In this document: positions 34,465-37,478 of the stretch, piece after piece
How positions within the stretch are numbered: position 1 is the first letter of the stretch
Layout of the letters: every line of letters starts with the position of its first letter
Assembly (NCBI GenBank): GCA_022446825.1
Contig: JAKVBY010000071.1
Span: 1 to 37,478, forward strand
DNA length: 37,478 bases
From: Pirellulaceae bacterium
GTDB lineage: Bacteria > Planctomycetota > Planctomycetia > Pirellulales > Pirellulaceae
Reading direction: 5' to 3'
Notes under the pieces: generated by a model
The model's database searches: none
What the model was told of the DNA's origin: nothing
The model's input: the letters and a program-made list of their open reading frames with translations, nothing else
Program-made: the position numbers and the translations under genes

Positions 34465-35523
34465 TTATAACTCCACGACTCGCTTGGTGCGTTGGGATTC
34501 GTCCGCTGCAAATACGATGCGCAAACTCGTCATGACGCGATCCTGATGAGCGGACATGTCCTTATCATGACGTATGCAATCAATGAATTCCTGTTGCTCA
34601 AGTAACGTCAACCCGTCGTGATTCGGTTCGTCGATGTTGATGACTTCATCTTCCTTAACAAATTCCTTTTCGACCTGCTCCGAAAAATGGCGAATGATCG
34701 TGTTGGCTTGCACATGATGATCTTTGTCGTCGGAGCGACCTTTGGCCGGACAAATACTCGCAGCGCCGCCCGGTCCCACGACGTCCTTAACGAAGTAAGC
34801 CACTTCACTCATCATAGGACCCCATCCTGCTTCATACCAACCAACCGAACCGTCTTCGAATTCGACCTGAAGCTGTCCGTAATTGCAGATATGTTCAGGC
34901 ACTTTGTCCCAGTTTCGGCAACCAATTGCATGCACACGAACTGGCTTACTTTGGGCCATTTGGTACATGATGTCCACATAGTGCACGCCGCAATCAACAA
35001 TCGGTGACTGTACCTGCATGATATTGTGCAGGGTGTCGTAGAAATCTCCCTTGGCCTGCTGATTAAGATTCATTCGCATGGCCAAAGGTTTACCGAGATC
35101 GTGTGACACTGCAATGAATTTATTCCAAGAAGGATGCGTCATCAAAATGTAACCGACGTATAGTTTTTTATTGACGCTGTTCGCGAGGCCAAAGAGCTCT
35201 TGGCACTCTTCAATTGTCTCGGCCAGAGGCTTCTCCACGAACACATCGAGTCCACGGTTTAGAGCTGTGGAAACATAGTGATAGTGCGAATCGGTATAGG
35301 TACTGATGGCGACAGCGTCGGGTTGTGTTTGCTTGAGCGCTTCTTCGAAATCGGTAAATCGTGGAATGTCACCCCCAAGAGTTTCCGCCAGACTTTCGGA
35401 ACTACTGAGGTTCCGCGTCACAATTCCTACGTTCCGTACGCCATCGATTTGGGCGTATGCTTTCGCGTGCAATGTGCCCATGAATCCGGCGCCTACGATC
35501 AGTACTTTGATGTCGTCGCTCAT
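34465..35523 (-). CDS. Gfo/Idh/MocA family NAD(P)-dependent oxidoreductase
   Basis: A 352-residue cytoplasmic oxidoreductase. The ATG at 35523 is preferred because GGAG lies seven bases upstream; the frame is open to 35592. The Rossmann motif is VLIVGAGFMGTLHAKAYAQ at residues 6-24. The EKP motif, EKPLAETIEE at about residue 96, contains the conserved lysine. The C-terminal alpha/beta domain follows from about residue 125, with SPIVDCGVHYVDIMYQMAQS. Family members oxidise sugars, inositols and other polyols, or act on amino sugars. The substrate is not clear. The many polysaccharide-related neighbours suggest a role in catabolism of unusual sugars. Confidence 0.9.
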   Translation of the reverse strand: MSDDIKVLIVGAGFMGTLHAKAYAQIDGVRNVGIVTRNLSSSESLAETLGGDIPRFTDFEEALKQTQPDAVAISTYTDSHYHYVSTALNRGLDVFVEKPLAETIEECQELFGLANSVNKKLYVGYILMTHPSWNKFIAVSHDLGKPLAMRMNLNQQAKGDFYDTLHNIMQVQSPIVDCGVHYVDIMYQMAQSKPVRVHAIGCRNWDKVPEHICNYGQLQVEFEDGSVGWYEAGWGPMMSEVAYFVKDVVGPGGAASICPAKGRSDDKDHHVQANTIIRHFSEQVEKEFVKEDEVINIDEPNHDGLTLLEQQEFIDCIRHDKDMSAHQDRVMTSLRIVFAADESQRTKRVVEL

Positions 35524-35730
35524 TTGTTGCTCCTTTGGATCAGTTGTGTCTTTGGCTACATGCACCGTATTCATGTTGTCGCTCTGATGCAATCAGAGGA
35601 GTACTAACTCACTGGAAAATGAGCCGATGGTAGATTCAAACGCTGATCTTTTTGACTGGTGCTTCGGCTTGCCGGCCGATATTTTGTGGCCCTCCTCACC
35701 GGGGAACGCCCGGGCTCGCCAAGAAGCACG

Positions 35731-35843
35731 TTACTCGCTGGCATCCCAGATCTTCACTACCTTGTCGAAACTACTTAGTAGAGCGCCACCGCACAGCTTG
35801 AGCGGAAGTCCTCGAAGATCGGGAGCAATCCGTAAGCCCCTCT
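35731..35843 (-). pseudogene. Possible C-terminal WD40-repeat remnant
   Basis: On the minus strand a short frame ends in GGALLSSFDKVVKIWDASE followed by a TAA (35731-35733). The final 'D..V.IWD' is the standard end of a WD40 repeat. Further upstream the frame (RIAPDLRGLP) no longer follows the repeat, and no start is present. It is probably the tail of a lost WD40 gene. Confidence 0.4.
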
Positions 35844-35928
35844 AGAAAAAACTGCAACTGGATCAACTGGCTAAAACCAACTCTGAGCAACAGCTTTGTG
35901 ATCAACAATCGTCCTCCCAACACCTAAC

Positions 35929-36189
35929 ATGGGTGTGACCTCTGTGGAGGACGAGGCCCTGCCATGTCGACGCGTTCGACAACGTTTGGACCAGTTTAGC
36001 ACGGTTCACCTTCCGAGGAACTTGCCGCAAGTCTTGCTCGAAACGCTTCGGAACGTCATGATCGCGGGACAAAAACTCCAGCTTTCGCAGCTGATTGATT
36101 CATCTCTAACACACGTTCATCACAAGAATGGCAAATGCCCGCCCATAAAACCGCGCCACAAAGCGAAGTCAAAGCCGAAACATCGTTAG
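35929..36189 (+). CDS. Hypothetical small protein, doubtful
   Basis: An 86-codon frame from an ATG at 35929 ends in a basic tail (HKAKSKPKHR). The middle reads like a helix (LPQVLLETLRNVMIAGQKLQ). I see no domain, signal peptide or ribosome binding site. It lies 75 bases ahead of tex. It may be a gene remnant or chance frame. Confidence 0.25.
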   Translation: MGVTSVEDEALPCRRVRQRLDQFSTVHLPRNLPQVLLETLRNVMIAGQKLQLSQLIDSSLTHVHHKNGKCPPIKPRHKAKSKPKHR

Positions 36190-36264
36190 CAGGCAGGGCG
36201 GGAAGAGGGCATTCATGTCTGCGGCCAGAATATTCCGAAGCCAAAATAATTGTTTGGAGAAACG

Positions 36265-37478
36265 ATGGCGAGTAAGCCCTCCGAGTGCTTTGATCTTGAT
36301 CAAGTTATCCAAGAGATCGCTGCTTCATTGCAGGTCGCTCTTGGCCAAGTCCGCGCGACCGTCGAATTGTTGGATGCCGGCAACACGATTCCATTCATCG
36401 CGCGATATCGAAAAGAAGCCACCGATGGCCTGGACGAAATCTCGCTGCGAGAAATTGAGGACTCCTTTGGCAAAGCGCGTGAGTTAGCTCAGCGGAAGAC
36501 GACGATTCTGAAGACAATCGACGAACAAGGATTATTGACGGACGAGTTCCGGCGACAGATCGAAACGTGTTCTGACAAACAAACGCTCGAACATTTGTAT
36601 TCGCCGTTCAAGCCTAAACGACGCACGCGGGCTTCAATCGCGCGCGAACGTGGCTTGCAACCCTTGGCCGACATTCTGTTGCAGCAACGAAAGTTGAATC
36701 AACCAAGAAACGATCTGTTGCGGACGTTCGTGATTCCCGAAAAGGATGTGCCCGACGGAGACGCCGCCTTGCAAGGCGCGTGTGACATTGTGGCGGAACA
36801 TTGGGCGGACGACGCGCAGACACGTGGCTGGCTTGTCGAGCAGGCGGCCGGCTACGGACAGATCGCCTCACAAATCAAGCGTGGCAAGAAGGACGAGGCC
36901 AGCAAGTTCACAATGTATTTCGACCACCGAGAGTCAATCAAGCGAGTGCCATCGCATCGTTTGCTGGCGATGAAACGTGGTGAATCCGAAGGCTTGTTGC
37001 GGATCGGACTCAAGCTGGACGACAAATTTGTATTGAGCAAGCTCAATCTACAATTGGCCCACAATCGACGATTTGAATTCCATCGTGAATTGGTGGCGAC
37101 TGTCAAAGATTGCTACGAGCGACTGCTGCTGCCCGCGATCGAATCGTCCGTGTTGCAAGGTCTAAAGGAGAAGGCCGACGAAGAAGCGATCGCAGTGTTT
37201 GCAAAGAATCTGCGTGAATTACTGCTCGCGCCGCCGGCGGGTCCAAAAGTTACCATTGGCATCGATCCGGGGTTTCGTACCGGCTGCAAAGTGGCCGTGG
37301 TCGACGGGACCGGAATGTTCATCGATAGCACGACAATCTATCCGACGCCGCCGCGGAACGACACCGAAAGCGCCAGGCAGACACTGCAGAATTTGATTGC
37401 AAAATTCGACGCCAAATTGATTGCGATTGGAAATGGGACGGCGTCGCGTGAGACGGATGCGTTTGTGACCGAAGTGCT
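36265..37478 (+). CDS. tex: Tex family transcription accessory protein (3' truncated by window end)
   Basis: The ATG at 36265, with GGAG six bases upstream, opens a frame that stays open to the end of the window (404 full codons). It matches Tex: the N-terminal helical part contains TIPFIARYRKEATDGLDEI, EHLYSPFKPKRRTRASIARE and a central tower-like helical region. The YqgF/RNase H-like domain then starts with VTIGIDPGFRTGCKVAVVDG, which is strongly diagnostic. Full Tex proteins are about 750-800 residues and end with helix-hairpin-helix and S1 RNA-binding domains, which would lie beyond the window. Tex binds nucleic acids and influences transcription and stress resistance. Confidence 0.93.
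   Translation, partial: MASKPSECFDLDQVIQEIAASLQVALGQVRATVELLDAGNTIPFIARYRKEATDGLDEISLREIEDSFGKARELAQRKTTILKTIDEQGLLTDEFRRQIETCSDKQTLEHLYSPFKPKRRTRASIARERGLQPLADILLQQRKLNQPRNDLLRTFVIPEKDVPDGDAALQGACDIVAEHWADDAQTRGWLVEQAAGYGQIASQIKRGKKDEASKFTMYFDHRESIKRVPSHRLLAMKRGESEGLLRIGLKLDDKFVLSKLNLQLAHNRRFEFHRELVATVKDCYERLLLPAIESSVLQGLKEKADEEAIAVFAKNLRELLLAPPAGPKVTIGIDPGFRTGCKVAVVDGTGMFIDSTTIYPTPPRNDTESARQTLQNLIAKFDAKLIAIGNGTASRETDAFVTEV

Overview
The window looks like a chromosomal segment of a planctomycete, probably a Pirellulales-type marine or environmental lineage. The main evidence is the secretome. Four gene products belong to families expanded in Planctomycetes: a DUF1549/DUF1553 'planctomycete cytochrome C' protein, two DUF1501 proteins, a DUF1552 protein and a DUF1587/1592/1588/1585-type cytochrome. 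Around them lie secreted glycoside-hydrolase-like, beta-helix, sialidase-like and CehA/McbA-type proteins. Gene density is low and many gene remnants lie between the intact genes.

Layout. 1-507 is a mosaic of remnants: the end of an aspartoacylase-like gene, a 38-bp copy of the 3' end of the CehA-like gene, a 175-bp copy of the region upstream of the second DUF1501 gene, and a frameshifted DUF1501 tail. 561-6190 is an overlapping cytochrome/DUF1501 pair. 6191-7445 is a decayed stretch holding the N-terminal ends of a Vsr endonuclease and an XRE regulator, joined tail to tail at one point. 7589-9028 is a second DUF1501 gene, followed by a sialidase-like pseudogene. 9643-11904 encodes a secreted, probably carbohydrate-active protein. 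12347-19560 (minus strand) carries a beta-helix protein, an Asp-box sialidase-like protein and a PHP-type metallohydrolase. 20194-24023 (minus) is a three-gene Fe(3+)-type ABC importer. 24282-25157 holds more decayed genes. 25225-28197 (minus) is a GH2 glycosidase. 28535-32440 (minus) is a DUF1552 plus cytochrome pair. 32842-33915 (minus) is a thioredoxin-like gene with an in-frame TGA. 34465-35523 (minus) is a Gfo/Idh/MocA oxidoreductase. 36265 to the end is the 5' part of tex.

The most notable result is the gene at 32842-33915. Its frame is open on both sides of one in-frame TGA (33643-33645). In the mRNA a perfect 8-bp hairpin with a GUU loop starts 17 nt after that TGA. This geometry fits a bacterial SECIS element, so the gene probably encodes a 357-residue exported thioredoxin-like selenoprotein with Sec at residue 91.

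The cytochrome/DUF1501 and cytochrome/DUF1552 pairs and the secreted glycosidase-like enzymes fit an organism that degrades complex polysaccharides. The ABC operon supplies iron, which may feed the haem proteins. No tRNA, rRNA, CRISPR array or intact mobile element was seen.
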